A stretch of DNA of 64,000 bases from Pantoea coffeiphila (GCF_016909495.1 NZ_JAFBFW010000002.1:124001-188000), one strand, 5' to 3'. Counted from the first letter of the stretch, positions 48,422 to 60,556 are shown. Numbers and translations are program-made. The notes: generated from the letters alone by a model not told the origin.

Positions 48422-48521
48422 TAATCAGTATTACCTGGAAAAGTAGTTGGAAACGTGCTTTTACAACACTGCCCAAAACCTTACCGATGTAACAAACCCC
48501 CGTCAACCCGACAAAATGTAA

Positions 48522-48559
48522 ACCGGCGCAGAGAAGCTATACACTCCCACTGCGCCGGT
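48522..48559 (-). terminator. Hairpin terminator of ldtD
   Basis: A 9-base-pair stem ACCGGCGCA/TGCGCCGGT with a 20-base loop, followed on the minus strand by TTTACATTTT, about 50 bases beyond the ldtD stop and before mepK. Confidence 0.6.
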
Positions 48560-48606
48560 CGGCGACGGTTTTGCTGTCCGCCACAGAACTGCTGAATAAT
48601 CAACCG

Positions 48607-50460
48607 CTAGAGCAATAACTGACCAGCGCGCTTCAGGATCTGAGCCCCTGAACGAGCTGTACTGTCATAATTGTAAATATCTGTACGAAACTGAGGTTGT
48701 CCGTCATCAGCAACCCACGCGGTAAGATAGTAAAGGTTCACGGGAACGCGCTGACGGATAGAAACAAACCGGGTATTACCTTCCTTCAGCGCACCGGAAA
48801 TACGCGTATCGTTCCAGCCGACATCCTGCAATAACAAATTCGCCAAATCGGATGCGCGATTTACACGTACACAACCAGAACTTAGCGCGCGGATATCCCG
48901 CTGGAAGAGACCATGGTTCGGCGTATCGTGTAAATAGATCGCATCTGAACTTGGCATATTGAACTTATAACGCCCCAGCGAATTGGTCGGTCCCGGTGCC
49001 TGACGGATACGGTATGGGAATGAATCAGCGGACACCATGCTCCAGTTGATCATTGAAGGATCGATGACTTCCGACTCGCCGCTCCACCCCGACAGCAACG
49101 TATAATTGTGTTTATAAAGATAGCTGGGGTCCTGCTTCACCTTTGGCACAATATCCTTGCGCACCAGCGTAGTCGGCACATTCCACGGTGGATTAAGTAC
49201 CACATTGTTCAATGCGCTGCGCATCAACGGCGTTTTACGATCCGGTCGCCCAACGATAACCCGCGAGGACAGAATTTCATTGCCGTTAACATAATAGGCC
49301 AGTGAATAGTTAGGGATGTTGACCATGATGCCGTTGTGCATGTCGTCGGGCAGCAGTCGCAGTCGCTGGATATTTAACGCCAGCAGTGAAGCTCGCAGCT
49401 GAGGCGAAACATTCAGCCATTCGCGGGTACGCAGGCCGATTAAACCATCCGCCTCCAGTCCCTGCCAACGCTGAAAACGCTTCAGACCTTCCACCAGCTC
49501 GGGCGTGTAAATATTATCACTGTTTACCGGCACCACAGTGCCCTGCACGTTACCAATGTTATTCGGTGTTTCTGGCTGCACATCGGTGGTAGTCGTGGCG
49601 GAAGGGCTAACCACAGCGCTGTTGGCGGCCTGGTTCTGCCCTGCAGTGACATCCGGCTGTGCATTATCATCGTCATGAACCATTGGTGCATCAACGGCAC
49701 CGACTACCTCATCGGCAGGCTTCGGCGGCTCATTTTCTGGAGACATCATCCCTGTGCGCTGCAGAATATCTCGCAGCGCGGGCACATCGTTGCTGATTTG
49801 CCCCGGGCGAAGGGTTTGTCTGTCGGTCAACTGCGGCCAGGGGCGGCTATCCGTTAACAGCGTTTTCAGGGCATTGTGCATGCGCGAATACTGAGGATGC
49901 TGCGGAACCAGCGAGAGAATAAAACCGTTCAGGCTGCCATGCGTCACCGATTTCTGCCACTGATTGATCACCGACAGCGGAGGGGTTTCCATTTTATACG
50001 GCACATTGCTATACAGCCAGACTTCCCCCCTGCTCGGAACACTTGAGGTGAATTGCAAATAGCCCAGCAGCGCATCAGAAAGCACCACGTCACGCGCCAG
50101 CCCGCTGATATTTTTATCGGTCAGCATCTTAACCCACTGGGTAAACTGCGGCTGAACGCCAGAAATTGCCACTTCGGCAAGCTGCTGTTGGAACTGCTGG
50201 ATTGCCTGACGATCCTGCCACATCGGCTGCATACCGCGATTAGCATAGAGCGGAGCCAACGTTTTTAAATAAAACGGGGAACCGAAGCGAGACATCGCTG
50301 CGGTAATGTCAGCCTGACTCTGCGCCACGGTAACACGATGATTAACCGGAGCAGAAACAGGCGGGATTCCTGCCAAAGAGGGAGACACGTATGCCAGCCC
50401 AAACATCAGGCTACAGCCGATGACAATGGCCTTAGCGATAGAAGATTTCTGCAGCAACAT
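48607..50460 (-). CDS. ldtD: LdtD (YcbB), L,D-transpeptidase
   Basis: A 617-residue periplasmic enzyme that forms 3-3 peptidoglycan crosslinks and gives carbapenem-tolerant, beta-lactam-bypassing crosslinking. An N-terminal signal/anchor (about 8-30) is followed by an N-terminal domain, a PG-binding-1 domain around residues 320-365 ([18 protein letters not shown]) and the YkuD catalytic domain. The nucleophilic Cys lies in ALSSGCVRV, with the conserved His in [13 protein letters not shown] Pro/Thr/Asp/Asn-rich insertion at about 245-315 is low complexity. Confidence 0.95.
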   Translation of the reverse strand: MLLQKSSIAKAIVIGCSLMFGLAYVSPSLAGIPPVSAPVNHRVTVAQSQADITAAMSRFGSPFYLKTLAPLYANRGMQPMWQDRQAIQQFQQQLAEVAISGVQPQFTQWVKMLTDKNISGLARDVVLSDALLGYLQFTSSVPSRGEVWLYSNVPYKMETPPLSVINQWQKSVTHGSLNGFILSLVPQHPQYSRMHNALKTLLTDSRPWPQLTDRQTLRPGQISNDVPALRDILQRTGMMSPENEPPKPADEVVGAVDAPMVHDDDNAQPDVTAGQNQAANSAVVSPSATTTTDVQPETPNNIGNVQGTVVPVNSDNIYTPELVEGLKRFQRWQGLEADGLIGLRTREWLNVSPQLRASLLALNIQRLRLLPDDMHNGIMVNIPNYSLAYYVNGNEILSSRVIVGRPDRKTPLMRSALNNVVLNPPWNVPTTLVRKDIVPKVKQDPSYLYKHNYTLLSGWSGESEVIDPSMINWSMVSADSFPYRIRQAPGPTNSLGRYKFNMPSSDAIYLHDTPNHGLFQRDIRALSSGCVRVNRASDLANLLLQDVGWNDTRISGALKEGNTRFVSIRQRVPVNLYYLTAWVADDGQPQFRTDIYNYDSTARSGAQILKRAGQLLL

Positions 50461-50531
50461 CCTTGCTCCCTGTATAAGTCAGCAACTAATGCTGAGCGAT
50501 AGTGAACATCTATTTTAAGTATATAAACAGA

Positions 50532-50567
50532 AAACGGCATTTGCCTCTTACGTTGCAAATGCCGTTA
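50532..50567 (-). terminator. Terminator of the mukFEB operon
   Basis: A 12-base-pair stem AACGGCATTTGC/GCAAATGCCGTT with loop CTCTTACGTT is followed on the minus strand by TTTTCTGTTTAT, 57 bases beyond the mukB stop. Confidence 0.82.
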
Positions 50568-50623
50568 TTGAGAGTAATCCGCTAACAGGGATTTTACCAC
50601 TTCCGTCCGGTAATAATTCTGCG

Positions 50624-53600
50624 TCAGCCAGCCCCGGTACTGCTCTCCGTAACACCTGAATTCGCCGGAATATCAGCGGAGAATCCGCGCAGCCCGACGA
50701 CGTGCACGTGCTCGGTATTATTAAATACCTTACGCACCAGCTTATAGGTTGTGCCTTTTTCCGGGCTGATATTTTCCGGTGCCGCAATGATCAGCTGCAT
50801 CTCCAGACGGTCACACAGCTCAAACAGCGTGGCGATCGATTTCGCATCCAGACGCGCCGCTTCATCCAGGAACAGCAGCCGGCACGGCGAAATATCCTTA
50901 CCGCGAAGTCGGCGGGACTCTTCTTCCCAGCTCTGTACTACCATCACCAGAATCGACATCCCCGTACCGATTGCTTCACCGGTAGAGAGCGCCCCACTCT
51001 CTGCGCGCAGCCAGCCGTCGGAACCACGGTTAACTTCCACTTCCATCTCAAGATAGTTACGGTAGTCCAGTAGCTCTTCACCGATGGTCTGCGGCGTACG
51101 CTGCCCCATATCAATCTGCGGATTCAGGCGCTGGTACAGCTTCGCCAGCGCCTCTGAGAAGGTCAGGCGATTGCTGTTAAACAGATCCTGATGTTGTTCG
51201 TGCTCTTCAGAAAGCACATCCAGCAGCGTTGAGTGCGCTTCACGGACGTTGACGTTCAGCCGTACGCTGTTAACCTGGCCAAAGCTGACCGCCTGTAGTC
51301 CCTGGTTCAGCTGACGAATGCGGTTCTGTTCGCGCAGGATCGTTTTGCGAATAATGTTCGACACGCTGCGTGAACTGATCGCCAGCATCTGCTCGCGGGC
51401 GGTCAGTTCTTCGGTCAGACGGTTCAGTTCAATCTCCATCTGTTCGATCGCTTCAACCGGATCGTCGGTGCGAATAATATCCTGGCGAATACGCTCACGC
51501 AGATGCTGATAGACGGCGATAAAGAACTGGATCTTACGCTCCGGGCGTTTCGGATCTTCCGACAGGCGCAGCACATCGCGCAGATGCTCATTATCCGCCA
51601 CGGCCAGACGCAGCGCACCCAGCGCCTTATCCGACATGGAGCGTAGTTCATCGCCCCCCAGATAGGCCAGCTCACGACGGTGCAGACGGCGTTCAACGCC
51701 GTTATCTTTCACCAGTCTTAGTACCGCTACCCAGCCTGCCTTGGCATTGACCACCTGCTCACGACCCTGATGGTACTCACGCTCAACGCGGCGCAGTTTT
51801 TTCTGCAGCGCATCCATTTCGGCTTCACAGAAGGTGATCTGTTTTTCCAGCTGGTTACGGCGCGCACGGTTATTACTCAGTGCGCTGTAGAGTTCATCCC
51901 GGCGCAGACGCGCGCGTTCTTCAGCGCTGGCATCGGCCTGCACGCCGATATCCTGCATCTCCTGCTGTAGCTCTTTCAGCATGTCGCGCTTGGCGTCATA
52001 CGAACTTTTCAACGACGCCAGCACCTGAGAATACTGGGTCAGCTGAGTCTGATGCTGTCGAAGCTGCTCACGGGCGCGGGCGCGTTCCCCTTCCGCCTGC
52101 TCCAGACGCTGGCGCAGTTTTTCATTCAGATCGCTGGTGCCGTTGAGCATCCCGGCAGAGTCGGTATAGCTGAAGTGGGTGCGGCGCTGAACGACTTCAG
52201 TCAGCGCAAAAGCCTGCTGGCGCGCATCACGTTGCTGCTGCTGTGCCTGCTGATAGTCCAGCTTCAGCTGTTCGTGCTGTTCGGGATCGCTTTGCAATAC
52301 CGACAGAATCGGCTCCAGCTTCGCCAGATGTGCAGCATGCTGCTGAATGAACCGCGCAGCTTCCTGCGCCTCGTCCAGACGCTCAAGCACTTCGTCGTAA
52401 CGGTCCTGTAGCGTGTCATCCAGCAGCAGGCTGACGCGCGGCAGCAGGCGGTTCAGCTGCGCGACGCCCTCTTTGGCCTGGTCGAACTGCTGACGCTGCT
52501 GCTGATTTTCACTTTCGTGATTGCTCAGCGCCCGTTCAACTTCACTACGCCGGGCGTTAAGCTGGCGCATTTCCGCTTCCGGATCGGATTCAAACGCCAC
52601 GCCAAGGTGGCTACCGACAAAGCGGCTGAAGGACTGGTGCAGACGCTGCGCTTTTTGCACGTCAAAGGAAAGCGTGGCGTACCGCTCGGCGAGGGTTTCA
52701 CGCTCGGCGTGCAGCAGCTCAAGCTGATTTTCACGCGCGGCGCGGCCAAACAGCGGTACTTTCGGGAAGCGGGAATAACGCCACTGGCGATCGCCGGCTT
52801 TCACCACCACCGCTTTTTCCAGCTCCTCTACGTTAAATACGCTGTCATCGAACGACTGCGGATCGCCCTCGATCAGATAGAGGTCTTCCGGGCAATCTTC
52901 AAGCCCGTCCAACAGATCGCGGACCAGAGAAAGGTCGGGCACCACAATCGCATGACGAGACGGACCGTAAAGCGCCGAGAAGTAAGGCGCGTCGTCGATG
53001 GTCACATCATCATAAATTTCTGACAGCAGGACACCGCCAAAGCGCTCGGCCAGGGCATTAAGACGGTTATCTTCCGCCCCGCCCGGCTGGCTCAGCCGCT
53101 CAATCTGCTGTTCCAGTTCACGCTTACGGGCAGCAACTTCGTCACGCTCAACCGTGGTTTCTCGCTCGCTCTCCAGCAGCTGCTGCATGAACTCGGTTAC
53201 CTGCTGGCTGCTTTCCAGCGGCTGCCCGGTTTGCTCGCTGAGCTGGGTCAGGATCTCCTGCGCAGCCAGCCACTGTGGAGCCTGGCGGGTCAGGCGCGTA
53301 ATGCGCTCGCGCAGCTGCTCCAGCTCCTGGCGCAGCGCCATGCGGCGCTCACCGGCATCGGCAACGCTGTCGTTCAACAGTTCGATCTGCGCTTCCAGTT
53401 CGCCGTGAAGCGCCTCAAGTTCATCAGCTTCAACGCGATTGCCGTGGCGCTTACAGAATTCATTCAGCAGGCGTTCGGCATCCTGTTGCTCACGCAGGCG
53501 CTGTTCCAGTTCGGAAAGGCGGGATCGCAGCGGCTGAAGCTGCTCGGCGTGATAGCGCTGATTAGCGGCATCGCGCAACATGTCACGCCCGGTCTGCCAT

Positions 53601-55081
53601 GCATCGGCACGGCTAACCGGACCGGCAATACGCGTAACCAGCTCAAAAGCCTGTTCAAACTGGCTGTGGGCGGCCTGCGCCACACTCATTTTTTGTTCCA
53701 GCTGCAGCAGTTTTTCGGTCGCTTCCTGCTCTTTAGCCTGGAAGGTTTCCTGCCACTCTTCAGCGTTTTCCACGCTGAGATCGCCCAGCTGACAAATTTC
53801 TTTGGCACGCTGCAACGCCTGGAGCGCCTGCTGATACTGAATAGCGCGGGTCTGCTGTACGTCCAGCGCCTGCTGATAGTCGGCAAGCTGACTTTTCAGC
53901 TCGTCCACTTCCAGCTCGGCCGCTTCGCTGCGCGCTTCGTTTTCTTCCTGAACTTCCCGCGCTTCCGCCACTACCTCGTTCTGTTCTTCCAGACGGAAGG
54001 TCAGCTCTTCGAGATCTGCATCATAGCGGTCGATTTTTTCCTGCTGACGCAGCGCGGTCTGCACCAGATTGAGGTGATCGCTGGCGCCCTGATAGTCGGT
54101 TTCGAGATCGCTCTCAGCGCCGTTTTGTTCGGCCAGTTCACGCGCCATTTCAACGTGGCGGAACTGCTCGGCGACCAGCTGTTTACGACTGGTAAACAGC
54201 TCACTGCGCAGCTGAATAGCACCATCCAGATGAATACGCCGTTCGTTGGCGTGCCGCATATAATCTGCGGCAACGTAGCTGGTCGCTTCGGAAATCAGAT
54301 GTTTAAAGAGATCGCGATCGGACTGGGTCACGCGGATCGCTTCCAGCGTCATGCGGTTTTCACGCAGCGCGGCTTCCATGTCCTGGAATGCCTTACGCAC
54401 GCCGCTGTTTTCCGGCAGCAGGTAATCGCGCAGCGAGCGGGTGATCGCACTGGAGATACCACCGTACAGCGAAGCTTCAATCAGGCGATAGTATTTGCTG
54501 CGGTCAGCGGCAGAGCGCAGGCGGCGGGCAACAATGCCCAGGTCAAACATCACCGAGTGATAATCGGTGATTGAGTTGTACTGTTTAAACTGCACGCTTT
54601 CCATCGCTTCGAACTTGTCTTTCAGTTCGCTGAGCGGCAGCACGCGTGCCTGGCGGGCATTGACCGTTTCGGTCAGGATTTCCGTCGGATTGATTGCCGT
54701 TGGCAGGCCGTGAATGCTGAACGGTTTGATATCCACCTTACGATCGCGCCCCGCCACCTGCTGCAGGCGTACCCCGACGATCACTCGCTGATGGCGGGAG
54801 TTCACCACGTCCAGCGCGGCGTAACACACGCCCGGGCGGAGTTTGCCGTGTAGCCCCTTGTCGCGGGAGCCCGACGTTGCACCGGCTTCCGTGGTGTTAC
54901 GGAAATGCAGCAGCGTCAAATCGGGGATCAGCGCGGTAACGAAGGCCGCCATGGTGGTCGATTTACCGGCTCCGTTACCGCCGGAAAGCGTGGTGACCAG
55001 TTCATCAAGGTCAAAGGTACGCGCAAAAAAACCGTTCCAGTTAATCAGCGTCAGTGAGCGAAATTTGCCACGTTCAATCAT
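50624..55081 (-). CDS. mukB: MukB, SMC-like chromosome condensin
   Basis: A 1485-residue SMC-type ATPase that dimerises through its hinge and organises the chromosome with MukE, MukF and topoisomerase IV. Walker A is [10 protein letters not shown] (about 33-42); the C-terminal head holds the signature [12 protein letters not shown] and Walker [12 protein letters not shown]. Long coiled coils (about 330-650 and 860-1120) surround the hinge. Its ATG directly follows the mukE stop codon (TAAATG read on the minus strand has TAA at 55084-55082). Confidence 0.98.
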   Translation of the reverse strand: MIERGKFRSLTLINWNGFFARTFDLDELVTTLSGGNGAGKSTTMAAFVTALIPDLTLLHFRNTTEAGATSGSRDKGLHGKLRPGVCYAALDVVNSRHQRVIVGVRLQQVAGRDRKVDIKPFSIHGLPTAINPTEILTETVNARQARVLPLSELKDKFEAMESVQFKQYNSITDYHSVMFDLGIVARRLRSAADRSKYYRLIEASLYGGISSAITRSLRDYLLPENSGVRKAFQDMEAALRENRMTLEAIRVTQSDRDLFKHLISEATSYVAADYMRHANERRIHLDGAIQLRSELFTSRKQLVAEQFRHVEMARELAEQNGAESDLETDYQGASDHLNLVQTALRQQEKIDRYDADLEELTFRLEEQNEVVAEAREVQEENEARSEAAELEVDELKSQLADYQQALDVQQTRAIQYQQALQALQRAKEICQLGDLSVENAEEWQETFQAKEQEATEKLLQLEQKMSVAQAAHSQFEQAFELVTRIAGPVSRADAWQTGRDMLRDAANQRYHAEQLQPLRSRLSELEQRLREQQDAERLLNEFCKRHGNRVEADELEALHGELEAQIELLNDSVADAGERRMALRQELEQLRERITRLTRQAPQWLAAQEILTQLSEQTGQPLESSQQVTEFMQQLLESERETTVERDEVAARKRELEQQIERLSQPGGAEDNRLNALAERFGGVLLSEIYDDVTIDDAPYFSALYGPSRHAIVVPDLSLVRDLLDGLEDCPEDLYLIEGDPQSFDDSVFNVEELEKAVVVKAGDRQWRYSRFPKVPLFGRAARENQLELLHAERETLAERYATLSFDVQKAQRLHQSFSRFVGSHLGVAFESDPEAEMRQLNARRSEVERALSNHESENQQQRQQFDQAKEGVAQLNRLLPRVSLLLDDTLQDRYDEVLERLDEAQEAARFIQQHAAHLAKLEPILSVLQSDPEQHEQLKLDYQQAQQQQRDARQQAFALTEVVQRRTHFSYTDSAGMLNGTSDLNEKLRQRLEQAEGERARAREQLRQHQTQLTQYSQVLASLKSSYDAKRDMLKELQQEMQDIGVQADASAEERARLRRDELYSALSNNRARRNQLEKQITFCEAEMDALQKKLRRVEREYHQGREQVVNAKAGWVAVLRLVKDNGVERRLHRRELAYLGGDELRSMSDKALGALRLAVADNEHLRDVLRLSEDPKRPERKIQFFIAVYQHLRERIRQDIIRTDDPVEAIEQMEIELNRLTEELTAREQMLAISSRSVSNIIRKTILREQNRIRQLNQGLQAVSFGQVNSVRLNVNVREAHSTLLDVLSEEHEQHQDLFNSNRLTFSEALAKLYQRLNPQIDMGQRTPQTIGEELLDYRNYLEMEVEVNRGSDGWLRAESGALSTGEAIGTGMSILVMVVQSWEEESRRLRGKDISPCRLLFLDEAARLDAKSIATLFELCDRLEMQLIIAAPENISPEKGTTYKLVRKVFNNTEHVHVVGLRGFSADIPANSGVTESSTGAG

Positions 55082-55801
55082 TTATTCTTCCTCTCCGCTT
55101 TCCTGCGCGCTGTGGTCTGCTTCACCGTCATCATTCTCATCGTTCAGCGCCAGTCCGCCATCCAGCTGCATCGCCTCGCCGTCGCGGATCATCCGCAGCT
55201 GCGCATCGCGGGCGTCATCGCCGCTGCGCACATCGGCACCGAAGCGAAATACCGACTCGGTAATGCGGAACTTGCTGCTGTCATTACCCATAAACCAGAC
55301 CATGCCCAGACGGCGCAGGCGGTTCAGTGACGCACGCATTTTTTCCTGCAGCTTCTGCCGGTCAAGGTCAGAGCCCGTTGAGCGCTGGTTCACCAGCTTC
55401 AGCAGCTTGCCTTCATCCGCTAACGACATCAGCTCATCGTGCAGTTCCTGCTGGCTAAAGATCCCTTCATTCGCCAGGCGTTCCGGGCTGAGATAGAGGT
55501 AGCAGAGAATTTTTCCGACCATCATGTCCAACTCGGACAGGACCGAGCGCGGGATCAGCGTTGTGGAGCGCGGACGAAGGTAGAAAAAACCTTCCGGTGC
55601 GCGGATCAGTTCAACGTTATAGCGCGAGTAAAACTCTTCCAGAAACTCCTGATAATCCATCAGGAAAGCGTGATTATCTAACTCTTCAATACCAATATGG
55701 CGGCCTGCGCGCAGCTGACTGTCCAGCGCTGGAAAAATCGGGTTAGCCAGTGCCTGCGCCAGTTTAACCGGCATCACTTGTTCAATATTTGTCGATGACA
55801 T
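55082..55801 (-). CDS. mukE: MukE, condensin accessory subunit
   Basis: A 239-residue winged-helix (kite) protein that dimerises and binds MukF, regulating Muk[21 protein letters not shown] is the family start, so the ATG at 55801 is chosen over a start nine codons earlier. The C-terminal tail is acidic ([22 protein letters not shown] region), a family property. It overlaps the mukF end by 20 bases and abuts mukB. Confidence 0.96.
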   Translation of the reverse strand: MSSTNIEQVMPVKLAQALANPIFPALDSQLRAGRHIGIEELDNHAFLMDYQEFLEEFYSRYNVELIRAPEGFFYLRPRSTTLIPRSVLSELDMMVGKILCYLYLSPERLANEGIFSQQELHDELMSLADEGKLLKLVNQRSTGSDLDRQKLQEKMRASLNRLRRLGMVWFMGNDSSKFRITESVFRFGADVRSGDDARDAQLRMIRDGEAMQLDGGLALNDENDDGEADHSAQESGEEE

Positions 55802-57104
55802 GTGCCTGCACCTTGGCTCCGTAATCATTAATGGCCTGCCACTCAGCGGACAGACCGGAGAAATCTGCTTCGGCCACGCCTAAGCGCACGGCCTGGTCGA
55901 CAACAATACGCGCGACGTCAAAATGACGCACTCGCGGGTACTGTGCCAGGTAATCACGCATCACCGCGCCCAAATCCAGCGGCCGCTTCTGCGCTTTATA
56001 AATTGCCAGCGCCTCTTCAATCATCGCGGCAAGCTGCTCGCGAATTTCATTAAACTCTTCGTATTCCAGTTCGGACGGCAATTCACCGGTCACCTCTTCA
56101 TTACGCAGCGTCAGTTCTTCATCACGCATGTCGTACAGGCGATCGGCATTGGCGTAGGTGAGTGCCCACGGCATATCGAAATAGTTCTGCACCGAGACGC
56201 GAAGTCGCTGTGCAAAGACGCGATTTTTATCCATATCGATCGCGGTACGAATAAATTTATGCACGTGGCGATCGTAGCCAATCCACAGGTCGATAGCCTG
56301 CTGCCCCCAGCTGATAATGCGGTCGAGTTTGTTTTGCAGATCGAAGACCAGCTTGTCAATAAAGCCGAGGTCCGGACTGTTCATAATTGAGTCCTGAATC
56401 CGCAACAGATTTGCCTGCAGCTTATCCCCCGCCGCTTCCAGCGTATCCTGCAGTTCGCGCAGCGTACCGGACGTTTCATTCAGCAGAAGCTCACAGCTGG
56501 AAATCGCCGCGCGCCAGTCTTTATTCAGCAGTTGAGAGATATCGTCTTTTACCGCCTGCTGCTGCTCATCCATAATGCGCTGGGTAATATCGATACTGTC
56601 GAATATTTCAGCAACCGAATACTTTAACGGGGCGAAAACATTGCGGTGCCAGTGATACTCATCGCCGTCTTCCTCGGCGGCATCGGCAGCCTGCTTTAGT
56701 TCACCCGCCACAATAGAGAGCTGCATAGACAAACGCAGCGTTGAGAATTCACGCTGGCGGATATAGTAATCGGTGATGCCAATCGCCAACGGAGTCAGGC
56801 GATAAATAGCATTCCCTTCGGAAAATTCGCTGGTAAAGCGGTTGAGAAGGCGCTGACGAACCATGTCATTAATGGCATTGTTAGCACGCACCAGAACGGT
56901 TTCACTGGTCTGCTCAAATCCGTCGCTGACGTGGCGAAAAGCATCTATCAATTCGCCTTCGCTCATTTCGCCATCCATGCGCTCGCCGTTTAAAGCCGCA
57001 ACGGCCAGCAAAAATGCCAGGCGTTCGGTTGGCAAAGAGACGGAAAAATCATTTTTTCGCGCCCAGGCCACCAGTTCAGGTACAGTCTGGGAAAATTCAC
57101 TCAT
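55782..57104 (-). CDS. mukF: MukF, kleisin subunit of the Muk condensin
   Basis: A 440-residue kleisin, exact family length, with an N-terminal winged-helix dimerisation domain (about 1-115), a helical middle domain and a C-terminal winged helix that binds the MukB head. [20 protein letters not shown] is the conserved start. It joins the two MukB heads and recruits MukE. Its ATG overlaps the cmoM stop by four bases. Confidence 0.97.
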   Translation of the reverse strand: MSEFSQTVPELVAWARKNDFSVSLPTERLAFLLAVAALNGERMDGEMSEGELIDAFRHVSDGFEQTSETVLVRANNAINDMVRQRLLNRFTSEFSEGNAIYRLTPLAIGITDYYIRQREFSTLRLSMQLSIVAGELKQAADAAEEDGDEYHWHRNVFAPLKYSVAEIFDSIDITQRIMDEQQQAVKDDISQLLNKDWRAAISSCELLLNETSGTLRELQDTLEAAGDKLQANLLRIQDSIMNSPDLGFIDKLVFDLQNKLDRIISWGQQAIDLWIGYDRHVHKFIRTAIDMDKNRVFAQRLRVSVQNYFDMPWALTYANADRLYDMRDEELTLRNEEVTGELPSELEYEEFNEIREQLAAMIEEALAIYKAQKRPLDLGAVMRDYLAQYPRVRHFDVARIVVDQAVRLGVAEADFSGLSAEWQAINDYGAKVQAHVIDKY

Positions 57105-57886
57105 AACTCGTCCTTTTGAATGGGTTTCCGCGCTGTGACGTGGATGTAACGCCCTAAACTTAAAAATGGCTCCTGGTGGCAGTACTGCTTCTCCAGCGCC
57201 AGAACCTCATCAAATCGTTCACTCTGCTTATTCTTGTCACGCAGATAGTCGTGGAATACCCGAATGCCGGTTTTGTTTTCAATTGTGAAACCGCACGCCT
57301 GCAACCAGCCATAAACCTGCTGTGGATCGCGCGGGTAGTCGGGGGACAGCGTCTTACGTTTGCGCTTCCCTAATCCCGCTTGTAAATAGCCAAAGTTCCC
57401 CAGCACCATGGTCTGCATAGTAAGACCATTGATGTTATAGAACATTAGCGACAATACGCCACCCGGTTTGAGTACATCATAAAGCGCGCGCAGCGCCTGC
57501 TGCGGTTCTGCCACCCATTCGAGTACAGCGTGAAACAATACCAGATCAACGGGCTTATCCAAATATTGGCCTGCCTGCTGAGCGCTGATTTGTTTAAATT
57601 GCATGTTGTCGCTCACACCTTTTTCTTCGGCGAGGCGACGCGCGCGGCTAAGCATTTCAGCGGAGAGATCGCATAAAAGTACGTTATGCCCCCGCGCGGC
57701 AATTCCGCAGCCCGTTTGCCCTTCTCCGCCACCCGCGTCCAAAACGGACAGTGGAGCAGCGGGTAACGTTGTCAGCAGCGCATCAAGCTCCTGCCAGAGA
57801 ATTGCCTGGCGAATACGGCCTTTAGTCGTACCGTAAATATTTTTGGAGAATTTTTCTGCGATATCATCGAAGTTGCGATCCTGCAT
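57101..57886 (-). CDS. cmoM: CmoM, tRNA 5-carboxymethoxyuridine methyltransferase
   Basis: A 261-residue SAM-dependent enzyme (formerly SmtA) that methylates cmo5U34 to mcmo5U in wobble tRNAs. The SAM-binding motif I is [12 protein letters not shown] (about 44-55), and [20 protein letters not shown] the typical start. It is the first gene of the operon cmoM-mukF-mukE-mukB. tRNA-Ser(UGA), encoded twice in this window, is among the tRNAs that carry cmo5U-type wobble bases. Confidence 0.95.
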   Translation of the reverse strand: MQDRNFDDIAEKFSKNIYGTTKGRIRQAILWQELDALLTTLPAAPLSVLDAGGGEGQTGCGIAARGHNVLLCDLSAEMLSRARRLAEEKGVSDNMQFKQISAQQAGQYLDKPVDLVLFHAVLEWVAEPQQALRALYDVLKPGGVLSLMFYNINGLTMQTMVLGNFGYLQAGLGKRKRKTLSPDYPRDPQQVYGWLQACGFTIENKTGIRVFHDYLRDKNKQSERFDEVLALEKQYCHQEPFLSLGRYIHVTARKPIQKDEL

Positions 57887-58012
57887 GCTGACGGCTCCGG
57901 CTTTCAGGGGTGATTCAGACGCTCATTTTCGCATACACTGGCAGATAATAAACCTTTCAGTCATCACGCGGCTTCCGGGTGATGTTTTTTCGGACAAAAG
58001 GAACCTGTTTTC

Positions 58013-58801
58013 ATGCTTTTTACCTTAAAAAAAGTCATCGGCGGGCTGCTGCTTCCTTTGCCAGTGCTGTTGATACTCATGGCTGTGGGGATTTTGCTGC
58101 TCTGGTTCAGTCGCTGGCAGAAAAGTGGCAAAACGCTTATCTCCGCTGCATGGCTGCTGTTGCTGCTGCTGGGCCTGCAACCGGTGGCCGACAGCCTGCT
58201 GAGGCCGCTGGAAAACCGCTGGCCCACCTGGCAAAATCAGCACCCGGTGGATTATGTTGTCGTCCTCGGCGGCGGTTATACATGGAACCCGGAGTGGGCA
58301 CCCAGCTCCAATATGCTGAACAACAGCTTGCCGCGCCTGACGGAAGGCATCCGCATCTGGCAGGCCAATCCAGGATCAAAGATGATCTTCACCGGCGCGG
58401 CGGCAAAGACCAATCCGCTGAGCACGGCTGAAGTCGGTTCGCGTGTGGCGCAGTCGCTGGGCGTGCCAGCGGAAGCGATCATCACTCTCGATAAACCGCG
58501 TGATACCGAGGAAGAAGCGCAGGAAGTGGCAAAAATTGTTGGCAAAAAGTCTTTCGCACTGGTGACCTCAGCCAGCCATCTGCCGCGAGCAATGGTTTTC
58601 TTCCAGCGCCAGGGGTTACAGCCGTGGCCCGCACCGGCCAACCAGATGGCTATCGACTCCCCTATCAGCTACTGGGATAAATTTACTCCGTCGGCTTTAT
58701 GGCTGGGGCACAGCGAACGCGCGGTATATGAGTGGATCGGGCGTCTCTGGCAGGCAATAAAGCCAGAAGAAGCCGCGTCAACGCAGCCAGGGAAGGAGTG
58801 A
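58013..58801 (+). CDS. elyC: ElyC, envelope biogenesis factor (DUF218)
   Basis: A 262-residue inner-membrane protein with two N-terminal hydrophobic segments (about 9-35 and 43-65) and a periplasmic DUF218 domain with VVVLGGGYTWNPEWAP and SASHLPRAMVFFQRQGL. ElyC affects peptidoglycan assembly and lipid-carrier metabolism at low temperature in E. coli. Its last 24 bases overlap the 3' end of the convergent ycbJ gene. Confidence 0.93.
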   Translation: MLFTLKKVIGGLLLPLPVLLILMAVGILLLWFSRWQKSGKTLISAAWLLLLLLGLQPVADSLLRPLENRWPTWQNQHPVDYVVVLGGGYTWNPEWAPSSNMLNNSLPRLTEGIRIWQANPGSKMIFTGAAAKTNPLSTAEVGSRVAQSLGVPAEAIITLDKPRDTEEEAQEVAKIVGKKSFALVTSASHLPRAMVFFQRQGLQPWPAPANQMAIDSPISYWDKFTPSALWLGHSERAVYEWIGRLWQAIKPEEAASTQPGKE

Positions 58802-59671
58802 TGTCGCTGCAATATCAAAGCGCTGGCGGTCAAACTGAGCGGTAAAAATCAGCCGCTGCATCTCCTCCCATAGGATATACAGCCAGCGACGTGCAACAAA
58901 TTCTTCAGCTACCGGTGCCCGCTGCAAGTAGCATGCCAGTAGTTCTTCACCCGTTGTACTACCACACAGGGGGTGAAGATCGAACTCACGCGGGGCCCAC
59001 AGCACGTTACCCGGGCTGACCAACGCCAGTAGCTGGTCGCCCCGGGCATCTTTCAGGATACTGCTGAGCGCCAAATTACCATGGACCAGTACACAGGGAT
59101 CGTCAAAACCGTGAAACAGAGCGGCAAGGTGCTCGCGGCTGCGGTACAGGATTTGCCGATCCTCCTGCGTCAGCTGCGGCGGTTTCAGATAGCTGAGTGT
59201 CGCCCATATTACTTCCACCCGCTGCTTATACCAGGCTGGCCACGTGTTTCTCTGGGTGCTGTCCACCGTGCCCACCAGCCCGTGGCTATCGGTTTTATGC
59301 CAGCTGAGCAGCCCTTCAACGATTTGCTGCTGTAGCTGCTGCCAGCGAGTATAGGTACGGGAGGGTGCCTCAACCGACACGCCGCCCATCCGCTCAATCA
59401 GCAAAACCTCATGCAGCGGCGTCTGCTGGCTGATCACCAGGCCATAGATTGCCGGAACGCGTACCTGACCTTCACGCGCCAGTAGCGACAGCTTGTGCGC
59501 TTCCTGTGCAGCGATGCCCTTAATGCGAAAATACTTAGCGACCATCGGCAGCGAATAGCCGTTATCATCGTAAAGCGTGTAGAGGCAGGCATCCGGCTGG
59601 CGTTTAATACATTCAACGCGGCTGACTGTTTCACCCAGTACCAGTGCCAGCTCATTGCGAAGTTGTTCCAT
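58778..59671 (-). CDS. ycbJ: YcbJ, aminoglycoside-phosphotransferase-like protein
   Basis: A 297-residue protein with an APH/choline-kinase-like fold but without the intact catalytic loop: the usual HGDxxxxN motif appears as VHGNLALSSIL, with Asn in the place of the catalytic Asp, and the Asp of the metal-binding loop is also not visible. It could be an inactive, ligand-binding relative of kinases; its role is unknown. It starts behind AGGAGAG and is convergent with elyC. Confidence 0.88.
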   Translation of the reverse strand: MEQLRNELALVLGETVSRVECIKRQPDACLYTLYDDNGYSLPMVAKYFRIKGIAAQEAHKLSLLAREGQVRVPAIYGLVISQQTPLHEVLLIERMGGVSVEAPSRTYTRWQQLQQQIVEGLLSWHKTDSHGLVGTVDSTQRNTWPAWYKQRVEVIWATLSYLKPPQLTQEDRQILYRSREHLAALFHGFDDPCVLVHGNLALSSILKDARGDQLLALVSPGNVLWAPREFDLHPLCGSTTGEELLACYLQRAPVAEEFVARRWLYILWEEMQRLIFTAQFDRQRFDIAATSLLPWLR

Positions 59672-59781
59672 CTCTCCTCCTGTCAGGTCAGAGGGTCATA
59701 CCCTGTGGACAATACGGGTATCTATGATGGCGCTGAGGCGGGGAATTTACCCCGTGCGGGATCAATTTCAGCGAAGAATAA

Positions 59782-59804
59782 GGGGGCCAGATAACCGGCC
59801 CCGC
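59782..59804 (-). terminator. Terminator-like hairpin after kdsB
   Basis: GGGGCC/GGCCCC stem with an 8-base loop, followed on the minus strand by a CT-rich stretch with T pairs but no long T-run, six bases beyond the kdsB stop. Confidence 0.5.
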
Positions 59805-59809
59805 AGATA

Positions 59810-60556
59810 TTATTGCATCGCTTCGCGGACGCGAAGTAAATCCTCTGGCGTGTCAACACCTACGCTGGGAATCGCTTTTGCGACATCAACGTGGATTTTC
59901 TCGCCGTACCACAGCACGCGCAGCTGCTCCAGCAGCTCGATCTGCTCCAGCGGACTGGCTTCCCAGCTGACATAGCGGCGGATAAACCCGGCACGATAAC
60001 CGTAGATACCGATATGGCGCAGGAAGGTATCGCCAATCTCATCACGTGAAGAGCTGAACCGCTCGCGATCCCACGGAATGGTGGCCCGCGAGAAATAGAG
60101 CGCGTAACCGTTGGCATCGCGCACCACTTTTACCGCGTTCGGGTTAAACGCCTCTTCAGCAGAGGTAATCGGAACGGCCAGCGTCGCCATGCCTGCCGTG
60201 CTTTGAGCCAGATTGTCCGCAACCTGGCGAATAATCACCGGTGGGATCATCGGCTCATCACCCTGCACGTTGACGATCACCGCATCGTCCGGGAAGTTAT
60301 ACTTCTCGATCACTTCCGCCAGGCGCTCAGTACCGGACTGATGATCGGGACGCGTCATGCAGACTTCCCCGCCAGCAGCCTCAACCGCTCGGGCTACATC
60401 CGCGTTATCGGTCGCCACAATAACCCGTTCGGCACCGGACTCAATCGCGCGCTCCATGACGTGGACAACCATCGGCTTGCCGTGGATATCGACCAGTGGC
60501 TTACCCGGCAGTCGAGTGGAAGCAAAACGGGCAGGAATAATGGCGATAAAACTCAT
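59810..60556 (-). CDS. kdsB: KdsB, CMP-KDO synthetase
   Basis: A 248-residue cytidylyltransferase, exact family length, that activates 3-deoxy-manno-octulosonate with CTP for LPS inner-core synthesis. [18 protein letters not shown] is the nucleotide-binding loop at residues 7-24, and [11 protein letters not shown] (about 98-108) the metal-binding region. The start overlaps the ycaR stop by four bases, giving a coupled ycaR-kdsB pair. Confidence 0.97.
   Translation of the reverse strand: MSFIAIIPARFASTRLPGKPLVDIHGKPMVVHVMERAIESGAERVIVATDNADVARAVEAAGGEVCMTRPDHQSGTERLAEVIEKYNFPDDAVIVNVQGDEPMIPPVIIRQVADNLAQSTAGMATLAVPITSAEEAFNPNAVKVVRDANGYALYFSRATIPWDRERFSSSRDEIGDTFLRHIGIYGYRAGFIRRYVSWEASPLEQIELLEQLRVLWYGEKIHVDVAKAIPSVGVDTPEDLLRVREAMQ

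Noticed and set aside
53231-54574. 447-codon open frame on the plus strand
   Set aside because: It lies fully antisense to mukB, whose reading frame is conserved throughout; long antisense frames are expected in this codon usage.
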